A DNA stretch of 57,252 nucleotides from Pseudomonadota bacterium (GCA_021800795.1 JAJYYO010000024.1:1-57252), one strand, 5' to 3'; counted from the stretch's first letter, positions 7,508 to 16,279 are shown. Numbers and translations are program-made. Notes: generated from the letters alone by a model not told the origin.

Positions 7508-9205
7508 TTACCTCAGATTCACGACGGTCTGCATCAATTGGTCCTCTGTCTTGATGGTCTGCGCATTAGCCTGATATACGCGCTGTGCGGTAATCATGTT
7601 CACCAGCGCAGCGGTCAGATCCACGTTGGAATCTTCGGTCGCGGAGGATTGCAAGCTACCCAGACTGCTTGAACCGGGCGTACCGACCAGCGGGTTACCC
7701 GATGCGGCTGTTTGCACCCAGCTGTTATTCCCTATGGACTGCAACCCCTGTACCCCGGTAAAGTTTGCCAGCACGATCTGCCCAAGCGAGCGCGTCTGGC
7801 CGTTGGAGTAACGCCCTATAATCGTGCCATCCGCATTGGTGCTGGTGGAATTGAGCTGACCCGATGCATAGCCGTTCTGGGTCAGGGTATTGACCCCGAA
7901 AGCGCCGCCATATTGCGTCGTTGCCGCAGTCGGCGAAGCAAAGTTAAATGCGATAGTCTGTGTCTTCGAGACCGAAGTGGAATTCGGGAACAGCGGCGCA
8001 GACGTGACCGTCCCGAGCGGTGTTGAGGCCGGACTCGTAGAAGTTAACGCGCCCAGAGCATTAAAAGTCAGCGTGGAAAGCGGGGTCTGTCCGGTGACGG
8101 CAGCGCCAGCAGCTGTAGCGACGGTTGTTGCCGGAGAAAAGGTCACCGTAGTGCCTGCAATATTGGTAATGGTGAGCGCACCCGGATTACCGGCGATGGT
8201 GATATTGCTGCCTACCGCTAGACCTGCAACGGAGCCCAGGGTCGCCGTGTTACCAATCGGGTTAGCCGCCGGCACCGTGGTTGACACCGACGGGATCATC
8301 GCGCCATCCACCGTCAGATAGGTATTCCAGTTGGCGGACGGGGCATTGGTCGATACTGCAGAAGTAGTAGTAGGCGCCGTCGCCAAAGCCGCAAAAGTCA
8401 CCGTATTGGCGACAGGATCGACCCCCGTTATCGTCACGGTTTGCGGCACAGCAGGCAGCGCAGGCGTAAAGGTAAGGGTATTGCCAATTGCCAGACCATT
8501 GACTGAAGTCAGGGTCGCGGAAGTCGTCGTCGACGCAGTTATTGTCGGAGCCGCAGGCGTAGTGCCGGCAGCCCACAGCGGCAGCCTGTCAAAATACATC
8601 GTTCCCACATGGGAAGCGCCCAGACTGTCGTAAACGGTCATCGAAGTGGAATTGGTGTACGAGGTCGGATCGGTCGAATTAAATACGGCGGTGATCGGCA
8701 CGGCAGAAGCCGAATTCAGATTCACCCCCACCGTGGAGGTTGCCGTTGGCTGGGGCTGCAAATTCGCCGGATTGATTTGCAGCGGCACCGGCGCGCCGCT
8801 GAGTATCACACCCGCGGCATTCGGCATATAACCATTTACCTTACTGCCCTGAGCGTTGACCAGAAAGCCGTTTTTATCCAGCAGAAACTGGCCGTTGCGG
8901 CTATAAACCGTCGCGCCGGCCGTGTTGGTGAGCTGAAAAAAACCCGGTCCATTGATGGCCGTATCCAGAGGATTGGTGGTGCTGGTGATATTGCCCTGAG
9001 TGAACTGCTGTGAGACCGTCGAGACGCTCACACCCGTGCCGATTTGCGCCGCACTGGCACCCGACAGGGAGGCTGCATACATGTCGGCGAATTGCGCCTG
9101 AGACTGTTTAAAACCCACCGTACTGGCGTTTGCGACATTGTTGCCTATGGCATTCAGATTCGTGCTTGCGGCGTTAAGACCGCTCAGACCTTGTTCAAAA
9201 CTCAT
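7508..9205 (-). CDS. flgE: Flagellar hook protein FlgE (long variant)
   Basis: FlgE polymerises into the hook. It starts MSFEQGLSGLNAASTNLNAI with NNVANASTVGFKQSQAQFAD and ends with VDLTAALVNMITAQRVYQANAQTIKTEDQLMQ. At 565 aa it is about 160 residues longer than the enteric protein. The extra sequence lies in the variable central domain and includes two similar Ser/Thr/Ala-rich beta segments (TLTSVNGLAIGNTLTF and TLGSVAGLAVGSNITI), each followed by TVTITGV/LTITNIAG and NTVTF/TTVTF. This suggests an internal duplication exposed on the hook surface. GGGGAG precedes the ATG. Confidence 0.96.
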   Translation of the reverse strand: MSFEQGLSGLNAASTNLNAIGNNVANASTVGFKQSQAQFADMYAASLSGASAAQIGTGVSVSTVSQQFTQGNITSTTNPLDTAINGPGFFQLTNTAGATVYSRNGQFLLDKNGFLVNAQGSKVNGYMPNAAGVILSGAPVPLQINPANLQPQPTATSTVGVNLNSASAVPITAVFNSTDPTSYTNSTSMTVYDSLGASHVGTMYFDRLPLWAAGTTPAAPTITASTTTSATLTSVNGLAIGNTLTFTPALPAVPQTVTITGVDPVANTVTFAALATAPTTTSAVSTNAPSANWNTYLTVDGAMIPSVSTTVPAANPIGNTATLGSVAGLAVGSNITIAGNPGALTITNIAGTTVTFSPATTVATAAGAAVTGQTPLSTLTFNALGALTSTSPASTPLGTVTSAPLFPNSTSVSKTQTIAFNFASPTAATTQYGGAFGVNTLTQNGYASGQLNSTSTNADGTIIGRYSNGQTRSLGQIVLANFTGVQGLQSIGNNSWVQTAASGNPLVGTPGSSSLGSLQSSATEDSNVDLTAALVNMITAQRVYQANAQTIKTEDQLMQTVVNLR

Positions 9206-9220
9206 GATATCTCCCCGGCC

Positions 9221-9916
9221 TTAAAGAATTTGTTGAACCTGATTAATCGCGATGTTTTGCAGCGATCCCACACCCAGGGTTAATCCTGTTGCACCCTGAG
9301 TCACGCTGTTCACCACGCCGTATTGCAAGTTGGTCGCAGCCACCGCATTGCCTGCCAGAGACGCGTCGACCTTGAAGGTGTAATTACCCGCCGGTGCGGC
9401 AGCCCCTGTACTGTCCGTGCCATTCCACTGCCAGTCGGAGACACCGGCCGGCTGAGCACCTAAATTCAAGGTATTCACCAGCGCACCGGTGCTGTCGTAA
9501 ATCGATACCGTGGTGGCATCCGATGCGCCGGGCAACGAGAATCCGCCCACAGCCGGGGTGCCGGAAACCAGATTCACACCGCTGCCCGGCACCATCGCAC
9601 CATGACCTATCATGCTCGCCGCCTGTACGGTCTGATTCGGCGTCATGCTGGCAGTCAACGCCTGCAGCGTGGTGTTCAACTGGTTAATCCCGCTCACCGT
9701 ATTGATCTGCGCTATTTGCGAGGTCATCTGGGAATTATCCATCGGATTGAGCGGATCCTGATTCTGCAACTGCGTAACCAGCAGCTTCATGAATTGATTC
9801 TGCGTTGCCTGAGCGCTTGTTGTCGCAACTGCGGCCGCAGTCGCCGGCGCAGAAGCGCCCCCGTTGAGGGCCGCGAACACCGGATTTGCATTGGCAGCTT
9901 GAGTGGGACTTACCAT
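9221..9916 (-). CDS. flgD: Flagellar hook assembly scaffold FlgD
   Basis: FlgD is the hook cap. The 231-aa product contains NQFMKLLVTQLQNQDPLNPMDNSQMTSQIAQ, the conserved N-terminal block, followed by the Ig/FlgD domain with TVSIYDSTGALV and WQWNGTDSTGAAAPAGNYTF. It lies between flgC and flgE in the expected order. The short Ala/Thr-rich N-terminus is normal for the family. Confidence 0.97.
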   Translation of the reverse strand: MVSPTQAANANPVFAALNGGASAPATAAAVATTSAQATQNQFMKLLVTQLQNQDPLNPMDNSQMTSQIAQINTVSGINQLNTTLQALTASMTPNQTVQAASMIGHGAMVPGSGVNLVSGTPAVGGFSLPGASDATTVSIYDSTGALVNTLNLGAQPAGVSDWQWNGTDSTGAAAPAGNYTFKVDASLAGNAVAATNLQYGVVNSVTQGATGLTLGVGSLQNIAINQVQQIL

Positions 9917-9935
9917 GACATTCTCCTCTTAAAAT

Positions 9936-10334
9936 TTACAGGCCGATGGTCAACGTTTTTATTAACATCGACTTGGAAGTATTCAACACATCCACATTAT
10001 TCTGATAGGAACGGGAAGCAGAGATCATGTTGACCATTTCATCCACCACGTTCACGTTAGGCATGGACACATAGCCTTTCGCATCCGCCATCGGATGACT
10101 GGGGTCATAAACCATCTTCATCGGCGCCGTGCTTTCAGCCACAGATACCACCTTCACGCCTTGCGCACCGTTCATGGGCGTTGCGGAAAAAACCACCTCT
10201 TTGGCGCGATACGGCTTGCCGTCCGCACTGGTGGTACTGTCGGCATTCGCCAGATTGCTGGCAACCACGTTCAACCGCTGCGACTGCGCCGCCATTCCGG
10301 AACCCGCTATATTGAAAATATTAAACAGAGACAC
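9936..10334 (-). CDS. flgC: Flagellar basal-body rod protein FlgC
   Basis: FlgC is a proximal rod subunit. The 132 aa start [20 protein letters not shown] with [11 protein letters not shown], include [11 protein letters not shown] and [23 protein letters not shown], and end [16 protein letters not shown]. Length and motifs match the family. AGGAG lies before the ATG. It is separated from flgB by 18 nt. Confidence 0.98.
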   Translation of the reverse strand: MSLFNIFNIAGSGMAAQSQRLNVVASNLANADSTTSADGKPYRAKEVVFSATPMNGAQGVKVVSVAESTAPMKMVYDPSHPMADAKGYVSMPNVNVVDEMVNMISASRSYQNNVDVLNTSKSMLIKTLTIGL

Positions 10335-10352
10335 AATATCCTCCTTTAATCA

Positions 10353-10757
10353 CTAAGGTTGCAAAGCATTTGTCATGTTTTTCACATCGTTAACGATAAA
10401 TGTCACGCCAACCTCGTAACGCAAGGCATTATCAGCCGCCTGGGCGCGCTCCACATCCATGTTCACCGTATTCCCGTCGGCACTCGGCTGATCCGGTCTG
10501 CGATACAGTACAGGCGCACCCATCACCGAACTGCCTGCACTGCCTTCCAGATGCATGCCTGAAGTCGTCACCAGCGGCAATTTGGCGGTCGTCCCGGACA
10601 TGGCATTTTGCAGTGCGCTGGCAAAATCGAAATCCCGCGCCTTGTAGCCCGGCGTATCGGCATTGGCCACATTAGCAGCCAGCAACTCCTGACGTGCGCC
10701 ACGCAAGCTCAGTGCAGTCTGTTGAAAACGCATCGCCTCATCCAGTTTGTTGATCAT
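10353..10757 (-). CDS. flgB: Flagellar basal-body rod protein FlgB
   Basis: FlgB is the first gene of the flgB-K run and a proximal rod subunit. The 134 aa begin MINKLDEAMRFQQTALSLRGARQE, include LAANVANADTPGYKARDFDFASAL, and end VGVTFIVNDVKNMTNAL. The upstream 140-bp gap to the divergent flgA must hold the promoter for the whole minus-strand operon. Confidence 0.98.
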   Translation of the reverse strand: MINKLDEAMRFQQTALSLRGARQELLAANVANADTPGYKARDFDFASALQNAMSGTTAKLPLVTTSGMHLEGSAGSSVMGAPVLYRRPDQPSADGNTVNMDVERAQAADNALRYEVGVTFIVNDVKNMTNALQP

Positions 10758-10796
10758 TACGCACCCCAGCTCACTGAAATATAACCATGATGAAAT

Positions 10797-10809
10797 AGTA
10801 CGGCGTACT
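10797..10809. promoter_or_regulatory. Short palindrome in the flgB/flgA divergent region
   Basis: AGTACGGCGTACT has 6-bp arms around a central G. It lies about 40 bp upstream of flgB, where a regulator could bind. No function is known from the sequence. Confidence 0.3.
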
Positions 10810-10829
10810 GAATAATTGTTATCTGCCGA

Positions 10830-10856
10830 TTAACGGCAACTTTCCCCCTCAATTCA
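10830..10856 (-). promoter_or_regulatory. Possible sigma-28 promoter for the flgB operon
   Basis: On the minus strand TGAA, 15 nt, then GCCGTTAA. This matches 3 of 4 bases of the -35 core TAAA and 7 of 8 of the -10 consensus GCCGATAA at exact spacing. It overlaps an inverted repeat TGCCG-ATTAA-CGGCA (10824-10838). flgB operons are usually class II, so this may be a secondary promoter. Confidence 0.4.
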
Positions 10857-10897
10857 CGGCTCTCCTGCGCTTCCCTTAAACGAGCGCAACACGCACA

Positions 10898-11587
10898 ATG
10901 ACGCCTATGAAAAAATTCTTATTGATCGCCTGTCTGTTCCTCCACTGTATCGTGGCAGCCGCTGCCACTCAGCAGGATCACGCTACCCTGAAGGAGACTA
11001 TCGCCGCCTTTGTGCAACAACAAACCGCTGGCCTCCCCGGCAAAGTCACCTTCAAGGTGGATGACATAGATCCCCGTATCGAGCTGCACGCATGCAGCAA
11101 GGTCGAGGCGTTTCTGCCACCCGGCAGCCAGCTCATCGGCCGCGTATCCGTCGGTGTGCGCTGCCTTGACGCCAAGGACTGGAGCATTTTCGTCCCGGTG
11201 CAAATCACCATCAGCCGCGACCTGCTGGTCAGCGCAAGACCGCTGGCACTGGGGCAAATTTTGCATGCAGAAGACCTGGCCCGGCAAACCACGGAAACCA
11301 CACAAAATACCGGCATAACGGACGAACGACAGGTGATAGGCAAGGTGCTGCGCTACAGCATCGGGGCGGGATACGTTCTACGTCAGGAGATGCTGCGCAA
11401 ACCCTACAGCGTCAAGCAGGGGCAAGTCGTGCGTCTGATCGTCGTGGGTGGCGGCTTCAAACTCAGCGGCTCAGGAGTTGCGCTGAACAATGCCGGCGAA
11501 GGAGAAACCGTGCAGGTCCGCACGGCTTCAGGTCACGTGATAAGCGGCGCGGCAGGAGAAGAAGGCACAGTCCAAATCACCCCGTAG
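10898..11587 (+). CDS. flgA: Flagellar P-ring assembly chaperone FlgA
   Basis: FlgA is the periplasmic chaperone for FlgI P-ring assembly. The 229-aa product has a signal peptide (KKFLLIACLFLHCIVAAAA). The C-terminal SAF domain shows ARPLALGQILHAEDLARQT, GKVLRYSIGAGYVLRQEMLR and the closing GQVVRLIVVGGGFKLSGSG...AGEGETVQVRTASGHVISGAA. It is divergent from flgB. An alternative start is the ATG at 10907 (MKKF), which gives a cleaner signal peptide; the choice does not change the mature protein. Confidence 0.95.
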   Translation: MTPMKKFLLIACLFLHCIVAAAATQQDHATLKETIAAFVQQQTAGLPGKVTFKVDDIDPRIELHACSKVEAFLPPGSQLIGRVSVGVRCLDAKDWSIFVPVQITISRDLLVSARPLALGQILHAEDLARQTTETTQNTGITDERQVIGKVLRYSIGAGYVLRQEMLRKPYSVKQGQVVRLIVVGGGFKLSGSGVALNNAGEGETVQVRTASGHVISGAAGEEGTVQITP

Positions 11588-11592
11588 GTCAG

Positions 11593-11714
11593 GCTAACGA
11601 TCATGGCAAGAAAGCCGCCCCTGATGATGAAACCCGCCATGATCGTTCCCTCACCCCCGTTCCCCCTCTCCCGGAGGGCGAGGAGTACGGTTCGTCGCTT
11701 CGCGAGTTTCACGT
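11593..11714. repeat. ~120-bp dispersed repeat, copy 1 (3' side of the PLP/ATP-grasp operon)
   Basis: The first 56 bp (from TAACGATCATGGCAAG to CCATGATCGTTCCC) match the reverse complement of 17981-18036 without a mismatch. They carry 12-bp terminal inverted repeats AACGATCATGGC/GCCATGATCGTT. After this comes a CTCTCCCGGAGGG... segment and a CGCTTCGCGAGTTTCACGTTA tail, both also present in copy 2. It fills the gap between the convergent flgA and 11725-13176 genes. Confidence 0.75.
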
Positions 11715-11724
11715 TAAACCCGGC

Positions 11725-13176
11725 CTACTTCATGAGCCGGTCGATCAGCCATACGGTCTTGTCCAGCGCAAGCAGCGCATCGTCTATCACCCCGTCGATT
11801 CCCTTGTGCCCGGCCGCATCGCTGATCAGCCGCGCGCTGATGCAAAGACGCAACGCACTCACAGCGATACCGCTGCGCACGCCGCAGGCAACCGGCTGCC
11901 CGAGCTGGCAGCGCAGCGCAGCCATACTGCCCTGCCCGCTTCCATCCTCCGACACTTGCAACTGGCGATAAACCTGCTGCGTTTCTTCCCGATTGAGCGG
12001 GGTGCGGGGAGGATGTCTTTTGTCGACAGAAACGGCAGCGTGCACGCGGTATAACAAAAACGGGAAAATGCTCGGCAAATGATCCCAGCTCTGCGCTTCG
12101 ATCAACGGCCTGCGATCGGGCTGCGGCGCCGGTAAAAACTCAAACCGCGGATCATCGTTCAGGCGCTGCTGCACGGCCTTCGCAAAGGCTTCCATGAATT
12201 CGACAATCAGGGATTGCGGCAAATTGCCAAAGCGACGCCACTCGACCAGCGCCGCTTCCCAACGCAACAACAAACCAACGTTCGCAACATCCTCACCCGT
12301 CAACGCGGCATCGTCACCCGGCAAACCTTGCATTTTTTTCGGCAGCAGCAGCACCGCCGAAAATGACGGGCCGGTCAGGAATTTCGATCCGGTCAACGCA
12401 ACCATGAAACCCTGTTGCAGATAGGCGCGCAAGGTAGGTTTTGCGATGCGGAACTGACAGGCATCCACCAGCACCGCAACATGCTGCCGATGAAGCCGGC
12501 GCAGCTGCATCACACAGGCCGTGCTGGGAGCAATCATTCCCGTCTTGGACTGATCCACCATGATCAGCAATACGCGACGCCCCAGCATGACGGCCCGCTC
12601 AACCGACGCACTCACCTCCGCATCGATGTCGGCCAAAGGACGCGGCATGCCGTCTGCCGCCCGCAGCGACACGCTCTCTATCGACCCTGCCGCCTTGCCG
12701 CAAAACGACGCAGACAAGGCAGCGGCCACCCCGCTGCCCGTTTCAGCCTCCTCCACCATCACCACCGTCAACGGAACACCGGCATGCAGAGCGGCAATAA
12801 AATGCGCATCCGTCCCCGATGTGGCGAACACCAGGCTGACGCCCAAATCGGACACATCGTGCAAGAGTTCCCGGCGGATGCGCTGCATTTCTCGCGCGCA
12901 AACAATTTTAAGCGTCTCAGCGCCGGCTTCCCGCAGCAGCCGTTCGCGCAAACTGTTGGCTGCCGCAAATCCCGCCTGTGAAATCACCGACGCGGTGGAT
13001 GAACCAAAATCCAGCAAAGCCGGATCAGGAAACGGCTGACAACCGTATTTGTTCAGATGGCTCACAGAGTCGATAGCGATGCGCGCGTCTCCCCCCGATA
13101 CCAGCAGCTGTTCAGTCGCAGGCAAGGGCTCGGCAAAAACAACCTGTTCGGCCAGCTTCACGTTATTCGACAGCAT
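11725..13176 (-). CDS. PLP-dependent fold-type I enzyme of unknown substrate (third gene of the cassette)
   Basis: The 483-aa protein has the layout of an aminotransferase-like PLP enzyme: SGTDAHF near 120-126 (phosphate-binding loop region), VDACQFRI with Asp238 (pyridine-nitrogen partner), and TGSKFLTGPSF with Lys265 as the likely Schiff-base lysine. I do not recognise a named family, and the region around the lysine differs from ordinary class V enzymes. Its start overlaps the end of the ATP-grasp gene by 14 bp, so the three genes 16053-11725 form one translationally coupled unit. It could be an aminotransferase, lyase or another PLP chemistry; the sequence does not decide. Confidence 0.7.
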   Translation of the reverse strand: MLSNNVKLAEQVVFAEPLPATEQLLVSGGDARIAIDSVSHLNKYGCQPFPDPALLDFGSSTASVISQAGFAAANSLRERLLREAGAETLKIVCAREMQRIRRELLHDVSDLGVSLVFATSGTDAHFIAALHAGVPLTVVMVEEAETGSGVAAALSASFCGKAAGSIESVSLRAADGMPRPLADIDAEVSASVERAVMLGRRVLLIMVDQSKTGMIAPSTACVMQLRRLHRQHVAVLVDACQFRIAKPTLRAYLQQGFMVALTGSKFLTGPSFSAVLLLPKKMQGLPGDDAALTGEDVANVGLLLRWEAALVEWRRFGNLPQSLIVEFMEAFAKAVQQRLNDDPRFEFLPAPQPDRRPLIEAQSWDHLPSIFPFLLYRVHAAVSVDKRHPPRTPLNREETQQVYRQLQVSEDGSGQGSMAALRCQLGQPVACGVRSGIAVSALRLCISARLISDAAGHKGIDGVIDDALLALDKTVWLIDRLMK

Positions 13177-14392
13177 GGATCAGCATCCGGCGAAACGCAT
13201 CGAACACGAGGTGCATCTGCGGCAGCTTGTAGGGATATAGATCAACCGAGTCAAGCGCATGAACGATCATGCAACTGTCCACTTCAAAAATCAGCAGCCG
13301 CCCGTCCTGCGTTTCGGCGCAATCGATTCCCAGGTAATCCAGCCCTGTCCGCTCGTAGATTTCCTTGATTGCAGCCGCATGCCGAACTGCAAAGGTCTGC
13401 TCGAAGTCGCTCATGGCGCGCGCCTCTTCAGCCCGTTTCACGGCGCTGTCCGCCATCCCCGCATTGGCATAATGTATCATCCAGTGATCGGATATTGCCA
13501 TATGGCAAATAAACGGACGGCCTTCGATCAACACGATGCGGTATTTGCGGAACTGTCCATCCGCTTCGCGATAATCGACAAAACGCGAAACGTAAAATTC
13601 ATCATTCTTCATGCCTTGCAGATAGGCCGCAATCTCGCTCGCCTCATTCAGCTTCTCCAAGCCCTGCCCCGCATGGGAATCAACCGGACGGACGATAACC
13701 GGGAAATCACCATCATCCAGCACGCGGGTCATCGGCAGCTCATTGCCGCCTATCTGTTCCAGTTCACGACGGCTGACTCTCCTGGTCGTCGGCATGTCCA
13801 GACCCGGCACGGATTTGAGCAATTCGCAGGTGTTATCGCGGGACAGCGCGGCGATGCGCTGCGGGGCATTGAGCACCGGACGGGGCCATGACGCAACGGC
13901 CGGCTGGATTTTCTGCAACAAGGGAATATTCTGTTCGGATTCGGCTATCGCGACAAACAGCACATCGTGCTCCGGCAGCACCCGGGGCAGATCCAGCCTT
14001 TCGGTCACATACACGATGTCGAGCGCAACATCCGCATCTTCGAGCAAAAACTCGATAGGCGAGTTTGCCATCAGGTCTCCCGGCCCCATGATGGCGAGCA
14101 GGCGGAGCGCCGCAGTCGCCCGGTCAGGCAAACCACAAGGCGGCGAATAAAGCTGCCGGATCGCCAATGCCTGACGCTGTACGTCCAGGCCTAATTCACG
14201 ATCTCCCCTGAGTTGCAGTATCGTGGACAAGTCCATCAGGGCATTGGCATCCGCTGCGCGCGGATCAGCCCCTGCGCGCGCTATCAGCTTCACCCCTAAC
14301 GAACCCATATCCGCCCCGGATACCGTCATGCGCATCAGAGCGGCCAAGCCTATCAGCGCGTCGTTTCCATCGTTCATTTCATTTGTATTCAT
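13163..14392 (-). CDS. ATP-grasp ligase with helical N-terminal region
   Basis: The 409-aa protein has a helical, TPR-like N-terminus (about 1-100, with NALMDLSTILQLRGDRELGL) and a C-terminal ATP-grasp fold. Visible motifs are FPVIVRPVDSHAGQGLEKL (ATP-binding lobe), DGQFRKYRIVLIEGRPF, and LDYLGIDCAETQDGRLLIFE followed by VDS (metal ligands; the final acidic motif is ExD rather than the common ExN). ATP-grasp enzymes join a carboxylate to an amine, thiol or amino acid through an acyl phosphate. Start and stop overlap its neighbours (ATGA with the decarboxylase, 14 bp with the second PLP enzyme), which implies one pathway. The substrate is unknown. Confidence 0.75.
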   Translation of the reverse strand: MNTNEMNDGNDALIGLAALMRMTVSGADMGSLGVKLIARAGADPRAADANALMDLSTILQLRGDRELGLDVQRQALAIRQLYSPPCGLPDRATAALRLLAIMGPGDLMANSPIEFLLEDADVALDIVYVTERLDLPRVLPEHDVLFVAIAESEQNIPLLQKIQPAVASWPRPVLNAPQRIAALSRDNTCELLKSVPGLDMPTTRRVSRRELEQIGGNELPMTRVLDDGDFPVIVRPVDSHAGQGLEKLNEASEIAAYLQGMKNDEFYVSRFVDYREADGQFRKYRIVLIEGRPFICHMAISDHWMIHYANAGMADSAVKRAEEARAMSDFEQTFAVRHAAAIKEIYERTGLDYLGIDCAETQDGRLLIFEVDSCMIVHALDSVDLYPYKLPQMHLVFDAFRRMLIHAVE

Positions 14393-16053
14393 GTTAATCC
14401 TGCCCGGTCGTTACACACCATGCTTGAGCCAAACGCCAGCACTGCATCGATCAGCGCGTCGATATCGCAAGCCCGGGTGCGATGATTGACGATGGCCGCA
14501 CGTATCGCAAGCTGCCCTTTGATCGTCGTGGTGGAGGGTGCTGCGATGCCCGACTCCTGAATGGCGACCACAATATCCGCGTTTATGCTGTCCGTGCTGC
14601 GATAGCGGAAACACACGATATTCAATGCAACCGGCGCGAGCAATTCCAGCACAGGGGTCGTCTCTACACGTTGCTGCAAATATCTGGCCAGCGCACAGGT
14701 GTTTGAAATGACCTGACCGAGCTTCTCTGAACCATACACCTGTAGCGTGAACCAGGTTTTCAGCGCCCGAAATCCGCGCGACAAATCCGGGCCGAAATCG
14801 CACGGCCAGGGAGAGCCTGCCGCCATGCCGCGCGCGCCCCGTTGCAAATAGGCGGCAGGGGAGGCAAAAGTATCCTGATGCAATTTCCCGTCGCGCACCA
14901 GAATATATCCGGCGTCATAAGGCACCTGGCCCCACTTGTGAAAATCAAACGCAATGGAATCGGCACGTTCAATACCCTTCAGCAGCGGTGCGATGTCTTT
15001 GGTCAGCATGCCCAGCGCACCGTAAGCGCCATCCACATGAAACCAGATACCCCGGCGTTCGGCCATATCGGCGATTTCATCGAGAGCATCTATCGCCCCG
15101 ACATCTACCGTTCCTGCCGTGGCAGCAATCATGAACGGCGTCATACCCGCCGCCTTGTCCTGTTCAATGGCCGCCTCAAGCGCTGCCGTATCCATCCGGT
15201 ATTGCGCGTTCAGCGCAATCTTGCGCAGCGACAGCGTACCGATACCGGCCATGTCCATCGCCTGCGCGATGCTGACGTGCGCGCTGGCCGAGGTATACGC
15301 GACCAGTCCGGCAGGTATTCCTTGCTCGCGCGCAGCAAGGCCCGCAGCGGCGGTTCGCGCCACCAGCACGGCGATAAAATTAGCCATCGAAGTACCGGTG
15401 ACAAACAAGCCGCTGGCCGTATCCGGAAAGGCAAATAAATCACGCATCCAGCGCAACAATTGGCGCTCGACTTCGACAGGAATCTGCTCCCTTCCGCCCA
15501 GGTTTGCGTTAAGACCTGCCGAGAGCATTTCCGCCAGCATTCCGACCGGCGTGCCGCCGCCATGCACCCACCCCATGAAACCCGGGTGCGCATTACCGAT
15601 CGCATAGGGCAACACATCCTGCATAAAGATCGCATGCGCCGCTGCCAGATCACCGGGCTGCGCCGGCAATGGCCGCTGGAATACCGCACGCACATCAGCA
15701 GGTATGGCCTGCCAGACCGGTCGATCGCGCAGATTTTCCGTATATCCGAGCATGTCATCCAGCATTTGATGAGCCTGAACTCTGAAGTCGTGCCAGTTTT
15801 CCGGATCCAGCGTTTCGTTGTCGTAAAGCGCGCGAAGCGATTCGTTTTCCTCCTCGCCCGCTTGCGGGATAATCAGACACTTGCCAGCTTGCTGGCTTAG
15901 TGGATTGGCTAGTTGTTTCTCCAGGGGATTGAGGAGAGGGGAACGGGCATGACCGATTTGCAAGTTATTCCCCATACGGACAATATCCCCGCGAGGGTCG
16001 TCGGCATTTTCAACGCCGTCCCTTTTTTCATGCCCGTTAGATGTTATCAACAT
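14389..16053 (-). CDS. Group II PLP-dependent amino-acid decarboxylase
   Basis: This protein resembles aromatic-L-amino-acid/glutamate-type decarboxylases. HPGFMGWVHGGGTPVGMLAE, GTSMANFIAVLVARTAAAG, His259 in SAHVSIAQAM (cofactor stacking), FHVDGAYG with Asp341, and DFHKWGQVPYDAGY with Lys373 (Schiff base) are all present. It likely removes CO2 from an amino acid to give an amine. Residues about 5-75 do not resemble the family and are encoded by a divergent copy of the ~120-bp repeat; the native protein probably began near ALYDNETLDPENWHDF. It overlaps the ATP-grasp gene by ATGA. The operon is inserted between flgA and flgM, which are normally close together. Confidence 0.85.
   Translation of the reverse strand: MLITSNGHEKRDGVENADDPRGDIVRMGNNLQIGHARSPLLNPLEKQLANPLSQQAGKCLIIPQAGEEENESLRALYDNETLDPENWHDFRVQAHQMLDDMLGYTENLRDRPVWQAIPADVRAVFQRPLPAQPGDLAAAHAIFMQDVLPYAIGNAHPGFMGWVHGGGTPVGMLAEMLSAGLNANLGGREQIPVEVERQLLRWMRDLFAFPDTASGLFVTGTSMANFIAVLVARTAAAGLAAREQGIPAGLVAYTSASAHVSIAQAMDMAGIGTLSLRKIALNAQYRMDTAALEAAIEQDKAAGMTPFMIAATAGTVDVGAIDALDEIADMAERRGIWFHVDGAYGALGMLTKDIAPLLKGIERADSIAFDFHKWGQVPYDAGYILVRDGKLHQDTFASPAAYLQRGARGMAAGSPWPCDFGPDLSRGFRALKTWFTLQVYGSEKLGQVISNTCALARYLQQRVETTPVLELLAPVALNIVCFRYRSTDSINADIVVAIQESGIAAPSTTTIKGQLAIRAAIVNHRTRACDIDALIDAVLAFGSSMVCNDRAGLT
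15840..16053. repeat. Divergent, expanded copy 3 of the ~120-bp repeat, overlapping the decarboxylase 5' end
   Basis: Read on the minus strand, it begins TAACGGGCATGA, reaches CATGCCCGTTCCCCTCTCCTCAATCC, and ends GCGGGCGAGGAGGAAAACGA plus ATCGCTTCGCG. These blocks occur in the same order in copy 2 (17915-18036). An extra ~35-bp and ~55-bp stretch interrupt it. It supplies the annotated start codon region of the decarboxylase. Copies 1 and 3 flank the operon in opposite orientation. Confidence 0.6.
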
Positions 16054-16166
16054 GCCTATTCTCCATGAGCCAGTAGCCGCCAGCGTGAGAGGCTAACATA
16101 CCACGTTCATCATGTTATGCTGAACAGTGGGTAAAACATGCGCCTAATCGTCCGCTTGGCAGCATA

Positions 16167-16188
16167 TTTTGTAACGGCAGTTACAAAA
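16167..16188. promoter_or_regulatory. Perfect palindrome upstream of flgM
   Basis: TTTTGTAAC-GGCA-GTTACAAAA has 9-bp perfect arms. It lies between the divergent decarboxylase operon and flgM, 17 bp before the sigma-28 -35 element of flgM. It is a plausible operator for a dimeric regulator, or a small hairpin. Confidence 0.4.
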
Positions 16189-16204
16189 AAATGTTAAATT
16201 AAGC

Positions 16205-16231
16205 TAAAGTTTTCCGGGTTGTTTCCGATAT
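16205..16231 (+). promoter_or_regulatory. Sigma-28 (FliA) promoter of flgMN
   Basis: TAAAGTTT, then TCCGATAT after 15 nt from the TAAA core. This matches the TAAA-N15-GCCGATAA consensus in the complete -35 core and 6 of 8 -10 bases. It is 49 bp upstream of the flgM ATG. A FliA promoter before its own anti-sigma gene is the known class III arrangement. Confidence 0.8.
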
Positions 16232-16279
16232 AGCAGGCAACTACCGCTATTTTAGTATCGTCAGATTGAGAGGATTGTC

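Noticed and set aside
11588..11724. Possible CRISPR or rho-independent terminator in the flgA 3' region
   Set aside because: The palindromic block is one copy of a dispersed repeat with no regular spacer series and no T-run.
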